Part shown: one piece after another, positions 27,063 through 34,788 of the stretch
Layout: each line of letters opens with the position of its first letter
Position numbering within the stretch: position 1 is the first letter of the stretch
From: JAYREN01 sp963663375
GTDB lineage: Bacteria > Acidobacteriota > Holophagae > Holophagales > Holophagaceae
Length of the DNA stretch: 64,000 bases
Direction: 5' to 3'
Assembly: GCA_963663375.1 (NCBI GenBank)
Contig: OY760195.1
Coordinates: 1,426,001-1,490,000 of the forward strand
Notes under the pieces: generated by a model
Seen by the model: the letters and a program-made list of their open reading frames with translations, nothing else
The model's database searches: none
What the model was told of the DNA's origin: nothing
Made by a program: the position numbers and the translations under genes

Positions 27063-28905
27063 ATGCGCGCAAGGAGCATCACTCGAACCATGGCCCTGCT
27101 GGCCTCGACCGTGGGCATCCTGGCGCCCATGCCGGCCCGGGGGCAGGAGGCCCAGGATGATTCCTTGAAGGAGCTGATGGAACTCCTCAACACCAAGGTG
27201 ACCGTGGCGTCGAAATCCGCCGAGTCGCTCAACTCTGCCCCCGGCATCATCACCGTAGTGACCCGCCCGGAAATCGAGGGCTTCGCCGCCCAGAACCTGG
27301 GCCAGGTGCTCAACCGGGTGGTGGGCATGGCCCTGCTCTCTCCCGATGTCTTTCCCAATCAATCCCTGGTGATCCGCGGCCAGGAGACCACCCCCTACAA
27401 CAACCACGTGCTGGTGCTCCTCAACGGCCGCCCCATGCGCGATCCCATCACCGGCGGCCTCAACGGCTCCTTCTGGAATGCCTTCCCCATCGGCGTGGTG
27501 GAGAAGCTGGAGATCATCCGGGGACCGGGTTCGGTGCTGTACGGCTCCTGCGCCTATTCCGGCGTGGTGAACATCGTGACCCGCACCCGGGAGGAAGAAG
27601 GCGTCGGCGGCCAGATCACCCTGGGTACGGGCAGCTTCCAGGCCACCCAACGCTCCGGCCATGTGCAGGTGCGCATGGGCGAACTCAAGGGCATCGTGGG
27701 CATATCCCAGGTCCGGGACCTGGGAGCCGAGGCCTCCTTCACGGACTACAACGGCACCCTCGGATCGGGTCGGTTCTTCCAGCGCAATCTAGGGCTCATG
27801 GCCCACCTGGACTACGCAGGCTTCAGCCTCAATGCCTACCACGGCAACTACGACCCCTACACCCTGGAGGGCGTCCACGAAGCGTGGGACCAGATAGGGA
27901 AGATGCAGCAGATCACCACCCATGTAGACCTGGGATATACCAAAGAGTTGAATTCCGTGGTGAGCCTCGGCGCCAACCTCACCTACAACCAGACCGACTG
28001 GTATACCGTCACCCCACCACCGGTACAACAGCAGCAGTTCACAGGCGGCGATGCCACCCTCTTCGAGGTCATGGCCAAGATCAAGCCCATGGAGGGACTG
28101 AACATCATCGTGGGGGGCGGCGGCGAGAAGGCCTCCTGGGGCAAGGCCAAGGATCCCCTCTATTGGGGGCCAAGCCTCGTGATCCCGGGCGACCAGAAAT
28201 CCACCTTCTTCTATGCCCAGGCCGACTACCGGATCGACATGGTCAAGCTCATCGGCGGCCTGCAGTACAACAAGCTGGAAGACATCGATGGCAACGTGTC
28301 CCCCCGTCTGGGTGTGATCGTGGACTTCACGCCGGAGTTGGGCGCCAAGGTGCTATACAGCACGGCCTTCCGCAAGGGCTATCCCAACGAGACGGGCTTC
28401 AACGCCGATGTCTTCCGGGGCAATCCCCTACTTCAGCCAGAGACAATCAGCACCATTGAGGCCCAGGTCTTCTACCAGACTCCCAAGGCCCAGGCCTCGC
28501 TGACCTATTACCAGAGCAAGATGAAGGACATCGTCACCCGGAGGGCCTATTTAAAGGAAAACCCATTAGGCCCCACCTACCCTCCCGTCTTGGACTACTT
28601 GAAGTACCTCAACGGCGGAACCTGGGACTACCAGGGCTTCGAGGCCGAAGGTCGCATCAGCGTCACTCCCCGCTTCCTGGTGACCGGCTCCCTGAGCTAC
28701 CAGACCAACGAGAACGAGGCTGGCATCAAGAACGCCACCCTGCATCCCAACCTCATGGTCAAGGCGGGCGCCCTGTATACCGGCAGCCGCTGGAGCCTGG
28801 GTGTCTTCGATGCCTACTTCGGCAAGCCCAAGGCCACGACTTTGGTGAATCCCGGCTCCGCCATGGTCAACAAGGAGCCCGACGCCTACCACCTGGTTTC
28901 GGGAA
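27063..28905 (+). pseudogene. TonB-dependent receptor, 5' part, interrupted by an IS
   Basis: The first 614 codons of an outer-membrane TonB-dependent receptor. A signal peptide (to about residue 30) and the plug domain (SAPGIITVVTRPEIEGFAAQ, LNRVVGMALLS, EKLEIIRGPGSVLYGSCAYSGVVNIVTRT) are followed by barrel strands. ATG 27063 has CAGGAGG upstream. The gene is cut at 28905 by an IS1595-type element, and the frame runs on inside the IS to a stop at 28980-28982. Removing the IS and one target copy restores a 672-codon frame exactly, so the break is recent. The substrate is unknown. Confidence 0.9.
28898..28905. repeat. Left 8-bp target duplication of the IS1595-type element
   Basis: TTCGGGAA here and again at 29954-29961. 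These perfect 8-bp copies directly flank the IS ends, the duplication size typical of IS1595-family insertions. Confidence 0.92.
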
Positions 28906-29953
28906 GGCTATGTCACCTAAGAGTATTGAAGTCGATGATTTTCAAGGCGGACTTCAGCACGACCGCAGGCGACAATGCCTGATCTCGTCCATCCAGCATT
29001 CGCCGCCACCCCAGGTAGCTCGGGAGCCAGCGGGTTGAGACGCCGTGGAAACGAGCGATCCAGCCCTTCAGGCGGCTGTGGTAGCCATTCACGTTCTGGA
29101 GATGGATCGTCTTGGCGCGGACCCGCTCCCCAGCGCTGAGGTTCACTGCTTCGTGGAGTAGACCCCGATTCTTCGCGAAGGCGGCGTACACCTTGGCGCC
29201 ATCCGTGCAGAGCATGGCGTCCGGGTCGATGGCGGGACCAAGCAGCCCGTCCACGACCTCCGCATTGAAGGCGGGCAGGATGTGATCGGTGGTCTGTCCG
29301 CTGCGATCCCGCGCCACCAGGACGCAGATCTGTTCCTTGGACCGTCCGCGCTTCAAAGCCTTGCCTCCACGCTTCCGGGGCTTTCTGTCCAGATGGCGGC
29401 TCCCCTTCTGGGATTCCAGGAAGAAGGTTTCGTCCGCCTCGACCACGCCGTGCAGAGAGGGAGGCTTGTTCTCGCTGATCCAGGCGAGGAAACGATGCCG
29501 CCAACGGAAGGTCGTGTTCCGGTGGACGCCACATTCCTCAGCGCTACCCCGGACTGTCTTGCTCTCCTGAAGGCAGGCGGCGAACTGATCCCAGCATTCC
29601 TTCTTCCGCAGATGCGCCAGCGGCGTCCCCGTAAGGGCGTTGAAGGTCCGCTTGCACTCTTTGCAGCGGAACCGAGGCAGGGCCTTGGCGGTGCCCCACT
29701 TGCCGAGGCGATGGCTTCCGCAGTGCGGGCACGCTGGGTCGTCCCCCATCCGCGCCTCGATCTCTCGAACCGCCTGAGGTTTGGTTGGCAAGGCGGGCTC
29801 CAAGGCTTGCCGCAGAGACACCCGCTGCTTGGCAGACAGTCTTGAAAGCTGCTCCACAAGCTCTTTGAATTCCTTCGATTTCATGGGGCAACCTCGCTGT
29901 CCCCAAGAATAGGCATCAGGAAATGGCAGTCAATATCAAACGATGACATAGCC
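28906..29953 (-). mobile_element. Complete IS1595-family insertion sequence
   Basis: A 1048-bp element. The left end begins GGCTATGTCA, and the right end is the complement TGACATAGCC; further partial matches continue inside (TATTGA in both ends). It carries one transposase gene on the minus strand and has perfect 8-bp target duplications outside both ends. It splits the TonB receptor gene in the opposite orientation. Intact ends and an intact transposase suggest it is or recently was mobile. Confidence 0.93.
28913..29884 (-). CDS. IS1595-family transposase
   Basis: A 323-aa transposase. Residues 50-80 form a zinc ribbon (C52, C55, C74, C77; ACPHCGSH and RFRCKECKRTF). A helix-turn-helix-like part (ECGVHRNTTFRWRHRFLAW) leads to the ISXO2-like DDE domain: D151 in VVEADETFFLES, D228 in LCTDGAKVYAAF and the third-site region QNVNGYHSRLKGWIARFHGVS near 264-285. 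The length is normal and the frame is intact. Its stop codon lies 7 bp inside the left IS end. Confidence 0.93.
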   Translation of the reverse strand: MKSKEFKELVEQLSRLSAKQRVSLRQALEPALPTKPQAVREIEARMGDDPACPHCGSHRLGKWGTAKALPRFRCKECKRTFNALTGTPLAHLRKKECWDQFAACLQESKTVRGSAEECGVHRNTTFRWRHRFLAWISENKPPSLHGVVEADETFFLESQKGSRHLDRKPRKRGGKALKRGRSKEQICVLVARDRSGQTTDHILPAFNAEVVDGLLGPAIDPDAMLCTDGAKVYAAFAKNRGLLHEAVNLSAGERVRAKTIHLQNVNGYHSRLKGWIARFHGVSTRWLPSYLGWRRMLDGRDQALSPAVVLKSALKIIDFNTLR

Positions 29954-30137
29954 TTCGGGAAAATTCACCTGGAAGGCGCTGGAAAGCGGCAAGGGGCACG
30001 TCAAGCTGGCCCTGGAGGGGAACAACCTCTTCAACACCGATATTCGCTACCCCGACTACCCCAACAAGAGCGTGAACAGCCTGCTGCCCATTTCTTCGGG
30101 ACGCACCTGGGCGGCCTCCATCACGGTAGTGTTCTAA
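29954..30137 (+). pseudogene. TonB-dependent receptor, 3' remnant
   Basis: After the IS and the second TTCGGGAA copy, the receptor frame resumes as SGKFTWKALESGKGH and ends NSLLPISSGRTWAASITVVF before TAA at 30135-30137. The aromatic last residue and the LALEGNNLFNTDIRY block are the usual C-terminal barrel strands of TonB receptors. It has no start of its own and is probably not translated. Confidence 0.9.
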
Positions 30138-30143
30138 GGCGAC

Positions 30144-30189
30144 CCACCAAAGCAGAAGCGCCCCGCGTGGGGCGCTTCTGCTTTGGTGG
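30144..30189. terminator. Hairpin after the TonB receptor, before the convergent cyclophilin
   Basis: A perfect 21-bp stem (30144-30164 with 30169-30189) around the loop GCGT; the core reads GCGCCCC/GGGGCGC and the outer arm CCACCAAAGCAG. It lies between two convergent genes. No T-run follows on either side. Confidence 0.8.
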
Positions 30190-30202
30190 CCTGCGGAAGG
30201 AA

Positions 30203-30808
30203 CTACTTCTTCTTGCCCTTCTTGGCCGGGGCCTTGTCGCCCTCCACCACGGCGCCGGTGATGATCACGGGCTCCAGCGGCTTGTCACCGGGGCCGATCT
30301 TCACGTCCTTGATGGCATCCACGGTCTCCATGCCCTCCACCACCTTGCCGAACACGCAATAGCCCCAGCCGTCACGGCCGGGATAGTCCAGGAAGGCGTT
30401 GTCCACCACGTTCACGAAGAACTGGGCCTTGGCACTGTGGGGCTCCATGGTGCGGGCCATGGCCAAGCTGCCGCGCACGTTCTTGAGGCCCTTTTCCGAG
30501 GCCAGCTTGGCCTCGTTCACCACGGAGTTCTTGGCGGCCTTCTCCTGACCCTTCACCGTCACGCCGCCGCCCTGGATCATGAACTTGGCGATGACGCGAT
30601 GGAAGGTGGTGCCCTTGTAGTGCCCGGAGCGCACGTAGCCCAGGAAGTTGGCCACGGTCTTGGGGGCGGCCTCGGGCTCCAACTCCACGGTGAAGCTGCC
30701 CATGTTCGTGGTGAACTTTACCCGGGGCTTGGCGGGTTCGGCGGCGAAGGCAGTGAGGGCCGTGAGGGCCGTGAGGGCCAGGGCGAAGACGAGGAAACGG
30801 GAACGCAT
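30203..30808 (-). CDS. Peptidyl-prolyl cis-trans isomerase, cyclophilin type, exported
   Basis: A 201-aa cyclophilin with an N-terminal signal peptide (RFLVFALALTALTALTAFAA), so it probably assists protein folding in the periplasm. Family blocks: GSFTVELEPEAAPKTVANFL, GTTFHRVIAKFMIQGG (catalytic-site FHRVI), NSAKAQFFVN-like SAKAQFFVNV and VFGKVVEGMETVD. It ends with a lysine-rich tail (APAKKGKKK). The next gene upstream on the same strand starts 48 nt away, so co-transcription is possible. Confidence 0.9.
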   Translation of the reverse strand: MRSRFLVFALALTALTALTAFAAEPAKPRVKFTTNMGSFTVELEPEAAPKTVANFLGYVRSGHYKGTTFHRVIAKFMIQGGGVTVKGQEKAAKNSVVNEAKLASEKGLKNVRGSLAMARTMEPHSAKAQFFVNVVDNAFLDYPGRDGWGYCVFGKVVEGMETVDAIKDVKIGPGDKPLEPVIITGAVVEGDKAPAKKGKKK

Positions 30809-30856
30809 AGGGGCTCCTAGGGAAGATTGGTCGTCGACCAGAGCTTAGCAGCGGCC

Positions 30857-32188
30857 CTACTTCAGGGTCTTCACCCAGGCCGCCAGGGGCGCCAAGTCCG
30901 CCATGGGCGTGTCGTCGCCGTAGGCCGATCCGGCGTTGGCGCCGTTCAATCCGGCCCGGGGGCGAGTCTCCCGCTTGAACAGGTGGTTGGCCTCGGGGAT
31001 CTCGATTACCGCGCCCGGGAACTCGGCCGGGAGTGCGGCGGGCTTCCAGGTCTGCACATCCCGATCGCCCCAGGCCACGGCGCAGGGCACGGGCACCCGC
31101 GCGGCGAGAAGCCAGGGATCCAGGTCCAGGGTGTCCCGCACAAAGGTCAGGCTCTCCGGGCGCATCAGGGGCTTGGCCAGGCTGGTCACCAGGGCGGGAA
31201 AGATCTCGGGACCGCCTTCCGGCGTGGGCTTGTTGCTGCGGATGGCCTGGAAGACGCTCTCCATGTAGGCCAGGTTCGCCGCGGCCCGCTCCGGGGGAAG
31301 CTGGAGCTTGAGCTGCGCCACGATGGTCTTGGCCATGCTCTGGGGCATCATGGCCAGCAGCAGCAGCGCGTCGGCCTCCTTGGCCGCCAGGAGCGAAAGC
31401 AGGGCCCCCTCGCTGTGGCCGATGAGCAGCAGCTTCTTGCCCTTGGCCTCGGGCAGCGTGCGCGCAAAGGCCAGGGCGGCGCGGATATCCCCGGCCTGAG
31501 CGTCCAGGGAGATGTCCAGCTTGGGATCCTGGCTCCCGATGAAACGCTTGTCCCAACGCAGACTGCCGAGGCCCTGGGTGGCCAGCCAGGCCGCGAAATC
31601 CCGCCCCCCATGGCTGGGCAAGACCTTGCCCGTGGCCGGATCCCGGATCAGCGGATTGGACCAGTCGCGATCCGTGGGGCCCGAGCCCGCCACCAGCACG
31701 GCGAAGTACGGGTGGCCCTGGGCGGCGCGCACGCTGCCCTTCATCTGGAAGGCATTGAAACCGGGAAAGGTGACTGCCCGGTCCTCGGCGGACTTCGCAG
31801 CGGGTGCGGGCGCCGCCGGGGCGGGCAGCGGGCCGGGTTTGAGGGCGAAGGAGAAGTTCTGCCCCCCTTGGGTGAAGGTGCCGCGAAGACTCCCGTCCGC
31901 CTGCATTTGCCCCTTGAAGGCCGGGTCTCCCGGGATGCCCGCCATGCGGAAGGAAACCACGGGGCCTTCGACCTTCAGATCGGCGAGGGCGAAATTCTTG
32001 AGGGACTGCATCGGAATGGAGATTGTTCCGGACCAGGTTTCCGCCCTCTGGAAATCCACCTGGATGGCCAGGGACATGCCCGGCACCTCGATGGCGCCCG
32101 ACCAGGGCCCGGTGAGCGCCGGGGGGGTCGGGGTGACCTGCACCAGCGCAGGCAGGATGAGGGCAGGCAGCAGGAGATTGAAGGGCAT
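30857..32188 (-). CDS. Exported alpha/beta hydrolase
   Basis: A 443-aa protein with a signal peptide (MPFNLLLPALILPALVQV). An N-terminal domain of about 115 residues is beta-rich (GPWSGAIEVPGMSLAIQVDF). The alpha/beta-hydrolase domain follows, with the nucleophile elbow LLIGHSEGALLSLLA, an acid in VAWGDRDVQTW and a histidine in IPEANHLFKRE. The pattern of an N-terminal beta domain plus hydrolase is common in exported esterase or peptidase-like proteins. The substrate is unknown. Confidence 0.82.
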   Translation of the reverse strand: MPFNLLLPALILPALVQVTPTPPALTGPWSGAIEVPGMSLAIQVDFQRAETWSGTISIPMQSLKNFALADLKVEGPVVSFRMAGIPGDPAFKGQMQADGSLRGTFTQGGQNFSFALKPGPLPAPAAPAPAAKSAEDRAVTFPGFNAFQMKGSVRAAQGHPYFAVLVAGSGPTDRDWSNPLIRDPATGKVLPSHGGRDFAAWLATQGLGSLRWDKRFIGSQDPKLDISLDAQAGDIRAALAFARTLPEAKGKKLLLIGHSEGALLSLLAAKEADALLLLAMMPQSMAKTIVAQLKLQLPPERAAANLAYMESVFQAIRSNKPTPEGGPEIFPALVTSLAKPLMRPESLTFVRDTLDLDPWLLAARVPVPCAVAWGDRDVQTWKPAALPAEFPGAVIEIPEANHLFKRETRPRAGLNGANAGSAYGDDTPMADLAPLAAWVKTLK

Positions 32189-32207
32189 GGGTGCCTCCGT
32201 TAGGGAA

Positions 32208-32648
32208 TCAGCGTTTCCAGCGCAGGTAGAGTGTCGACGCGAGCTTGGTAAGTGCCATGACCAGGATCACCACCAGCAGCCAGGGATCGAAGGGCAGCTC
32301 CGACCCGGTCTGGTGGCGGTTCTGGTAGCCCTGATAGCCCATCGCCACCACCAGAGCGGCCACCGCGGCAAAGGAGCAGTTCCGCTCGATGATGAGCTGG
32401 TGCAGTCGCTCCCGTTCGTCGTGGACCTTGCCCAGCTGGGTCATGATGATCGCCACGTCCACCAGGAACACTCCACCCACCAGTCCCAGGAGGATGAACT
32501 TCATGGGCTCGGGAAGGGGCACAAGCGCGAGGGCGAGGCCTGCACCGCAGAAGGCAAGGATATGAACCCAGCCCTGCCAAGTGCGGGCCATGATCCCCCA
32601 CCCGTCCCACCGATAGGTGAACCACTCAGGCTTTCCGATGAACCGCAT
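32208..32648 (-). CDS. Small membrane protein next to an XRE regulator
   Basis: A 146-aa protein with four likely membrane spans (about residues 27-45, 48-72, 92-110 and 120-140). A charged loop (GKVHDERERLHQLIIERN) divides them. No family is recognised with confidence, although small multi-span proteins beside a short XRE regulator are a common pairing. Its start lies inside the regulator gene (23-nt overlap), so it is translationally linked to it. Confidence 0.72.
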   Translation of the reverse strand: MRFIGKPEWFTYRWDGWGIMARTWQGWVHILAFCGAGLALALVPLPEPMKFILLGLVGGVFLVDVAIIMTQLGKVHDERERLHQLIIERNCSFAAVAALVVAMGYQGYQNRHQTGSELPFDPWLLVVILVMALTKLASTLYLRWKR

Positions 32649-32856
32649 CCTGCGCCTCCTCGATTCCGAACAGATCTTCGACCTGGCAATTGAATATCCG
32701 GCCCAGCTTCAGGGCCAGTTCCAGGGAGGGCACGTACCTCCCGCCCTCGATGGAGATGATGGTCTGCCGCGACACCTGCACTCGCTCCGCGAGCTTTTCC
32801 TGGGTCAACCCCAGGGCTTCCCGAGATGCCTTCAGGTGGTTTTTGGTGAGTGCCAT
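32626..32856 (-). CDS. XRE-family helix-turn-helix regulator
   Basis: A 76-aa DNA-binding protein consisting of little more than one HTH domain: LKASREALGLTQEKLAERVQ, then VSRQTIISIEGGRYVPSLELALKLGRIF as recognition helix and support, ending VEDLFGIEE. This is the compact YozG-like type. A 30-bp near-palindrome lies 22 nt before the start, suggesting autoregulation of the regulator/membrane-protein pair. Confidence 0.87.
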   Translation of the reverse strand: MALTKNHLKASREALGLTQEKLAERVQVSRQTIISIEGGRYVPSLELALKLGRIFNCQVEDLFGIEEAQDAVHRKA

Positions 32857-32878
32857 GGGGATGAAACCTTGTGTGATG

Positions 32879-32908
32879 GCAAGTATACTTTACGTAAAGC
32901 ATACTTGC
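32879..32908. promoter_or_regulatory. Palindromic operator candidate of the XRE regulator
   Basis: A 30-bp near-perfect palindrome (28 of 30 positions): half-sites GCAAGTAT and ATACTTGC flank a central TTTACGTAAA. It sits directly before the regulator, and one half contains TATACT, a possible -10 box on the minus strand. Binding by the adjacent XRE protein is inferred from position. Confidence 0.65.
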
Positions 32909-33043
32909 CCATTAAAAAAATTCTGCCCGCATTCTGGGGCCGCCAGGAGGTTCCAACGGTGGCAGTCCACCGATCTCCCCCCGTAGAATGGATGATCATC
33001 GCAATGCGATGGTCATTCGCGCCTTCCTGAAAGGACCCGCCGC

Positions 33044-34702
33044 ATGAAGCACCTGCTCCGATCCCTCTCCGCCGCTGCGGTACTGGTGACCGCGGCCACC
33101 AGCCCCCAGCTGGACGCCTGCACCAACATCCTGGTCACCAAGGGCGCCAGCAAGGACGGCTCCACCTTCGTCACCTACGCCGCCGACAGCCACACGCTGT
33201 ACGGCGAACTCTACTTCAAGGCCGGTGGCCGTCATCTGCCGGGCCAGATGCGCGAGATCCGCGAGTGGGACAGCGGCACCACCTGGGATGCAGGCCGCAT
33301 CATCGGCTCCATCAAGGAGGCGCCCATCACCTACACCCGGGTGGGCAACATGAACGAGCACCAGGTGATGGTCGGCGAGACCACCTTCACCGGCCGCAAG
33401 GAACTGGCGGGCCCCAGCGGCACCGTGGACTACGGCAGCCTGATGTACATCGCCCTGGAGCGCGCCAAGACCGCCCGGGAAGCCATCGACGTGATCACCA
33501 AGATCGTCGACGAATACGGCTACGCCAGCACCGGGGAGAGCTTCAGCATCGCCGACCCCAACGAGGCCTGGATCTTCGAGATCATCGGCAAGGGCAAGGG
33601 TCAGAAGGGCGCCGTTTGGGTCGCCCAGCGGGTGCCCGATGGGATGATCAGCGCCCACGCCAATCAGGCCCGGATCCGCCAGTTCCCCCTCAACGATCCC
33701 AAGACCGCGATCTACAGCAAGGATCTGATCTCCTTCGCCCGGGAGAAGGGCTTCTTCAAGGGCGAGGACAAGGACTTCAGCTTCGTGGACGCCTACTGCC
33801 CGGTCTCCTTCGGCAGCCTGCGCGGCTGCGAGGGTCGCGTGTGGAGCGTCTTCAACCGCGCCTGCCCCAGCCAGAAGATCAGCATGGACTTCGTGAAGGC
33901 CGTGCCCGGCGCCAAGCCCATGCCGCTTTGCGTCAAGCCCGACCAGAAGCTCGACGCGCACGATGTCATGGAACTCATGCGCGACCACTTCACCGGCACC
34001 GACTTCGACATGACCCAGGATGTGGGCGCCGGGCCCTACAAGCTGCCCTATCGCTGGCGGCCCATGGGCTTCAAGGTGGGCGACCAGGACTACATCCACG
34101 AGCGCGCCATCAGCACCCAGCAGACCGGCTGGTCCATGGTGGCCCAGGCCCGATCTTGGCTGCCCAATCCCATCGGCGGCGTGCTGTGGTTCGGCGTGGA
34201 TGACACCTACTGCACGGTGTACGTGCCGATGTACGCCGGGATCAAGGAGGCCCCCAAGGCCTTCGCCGTGGGCACCGGCAACTTCGACAGCTTCAGCTGG
34301 GACAGCGCCTTCTGGACCTTCAACTTCGTGAGCAACTACACGTACAGCCGCTGGAGCGACATGATCGTCGATGTCCAGAAGGTCCAGCGCGAACTGGAAG
34401 GCAAGTTCCTGGCGGAGCAGGATGAGACCGACGCTGCCGCCAAGAAGCTCTTCGAACAGAGCCCCGGTCTGGCCAAGGACTACCTCACCCAGTACAGCGC
34501 CAAGCAGAGCGAGCTCACCATGGCCCGCTGGAAAAAGCTGGGCGAAACGCTCATCTGGAAGTACCTGGACGGCAATCCCAAGAATGAGAAGGGCGAAGTG
34601 ACCCATCCCAAGTATCCCCAGGATTGGTACGAGCGCATCGCCAAGGAGCGCGGCGAGATCCTGAAGGTGAAGAAGGTCAAGGGACTCGCCGAGGAAGAGT
34701 AG
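33044..34702 (+). CDS. C69-family dipeptidase, exported (second copy)
   Basis: A 552-aa paralogue of the protein at 13650. A signal or propeptide ends at DACTNILVTKGASKDGS, so C26 is the predicted N-terminal nucleophile. It shares long blocks with the first copy: TFVTYAADSHTLYGELYF, RVGNMNEHQVMVGETTFTGR, SAHANQARIRQFPLNDP and DVGAGPYKLPYRWRPMGFKV. The C-terminal 25 residues are extended and charged. AAAGGA precedes the ATG. A long hairpin follows. It could process peptides for uptake by the nearby OPT transporter (inferred). Confidence 0.88.
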   Translation: MKHLLRSLSAAAVLVTAATSPQLDACTNILVTKGASKDGSTFVTYAADSHTLYGELYFKAGGRHLPGQMREIREWDSGTTWDAGRIIGSIKEAPITYTRVGNMNEHQVMVGETTFTGRKELAGPSGTVDYGSLMYIALERAKTAREAIDVITKIVDEYGYASTGESFSIADPNEAWIFEIIGKGKGQKGAVWVAQRVPDGMISAHANQARIRQFPLNDPKTAIYSKDLISFAREKGFFKGEDKDFSFVDAYCPVSFGSLRGCEGRVWSVFNRACPSQKISMDFVKAVPGAKPMPLCVKPDQKLDAHDVMELMRDHFTGTDFDMTQDVGAGPYKLPYRWRPMGFKVGDQDYIHERAISTQQTGWSMVAQARSWLPNPIGGVLWFGVDDTYCTVYVPMYAGIKEAPKAFAVGTGNFDSFSWDSAFWTFNFVSNYTYSRWSDMIVDVQKVQRELEGKFLAEQDETDAAAKKLFEQSPGLAKDYLTQYSAKQSELTMARWKKLGETLIWKYLDGNPKNEKGEVTHPKYPQDWYERIAKERGEILKVKKVKGLAEEE

Positions 34703-34715
34703 ATCTCTGTGATGC

Positions 34716-34754
34716 AATGAAACCAAGGGCCCCGGTGGGGCCCTTGGTTTCATT
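34716..34754 (+). terminator. Hairpin terminator after the second C69 gene
   Basis: A perfect 18-bp stem: AATGAAACCAAGGGCCCC at 34716-34733 pairs with 34737-34754 around the loop GGT. No T-run follows, but T residues lie within the 3' arm. It separates the C69 gene from the aminopeptidase gene transcribed the same way. Confidence 0.78.
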
Positions 34755-34788
34755 GGGAACAACGACAAATTTAAAATACAGGTGCCCC

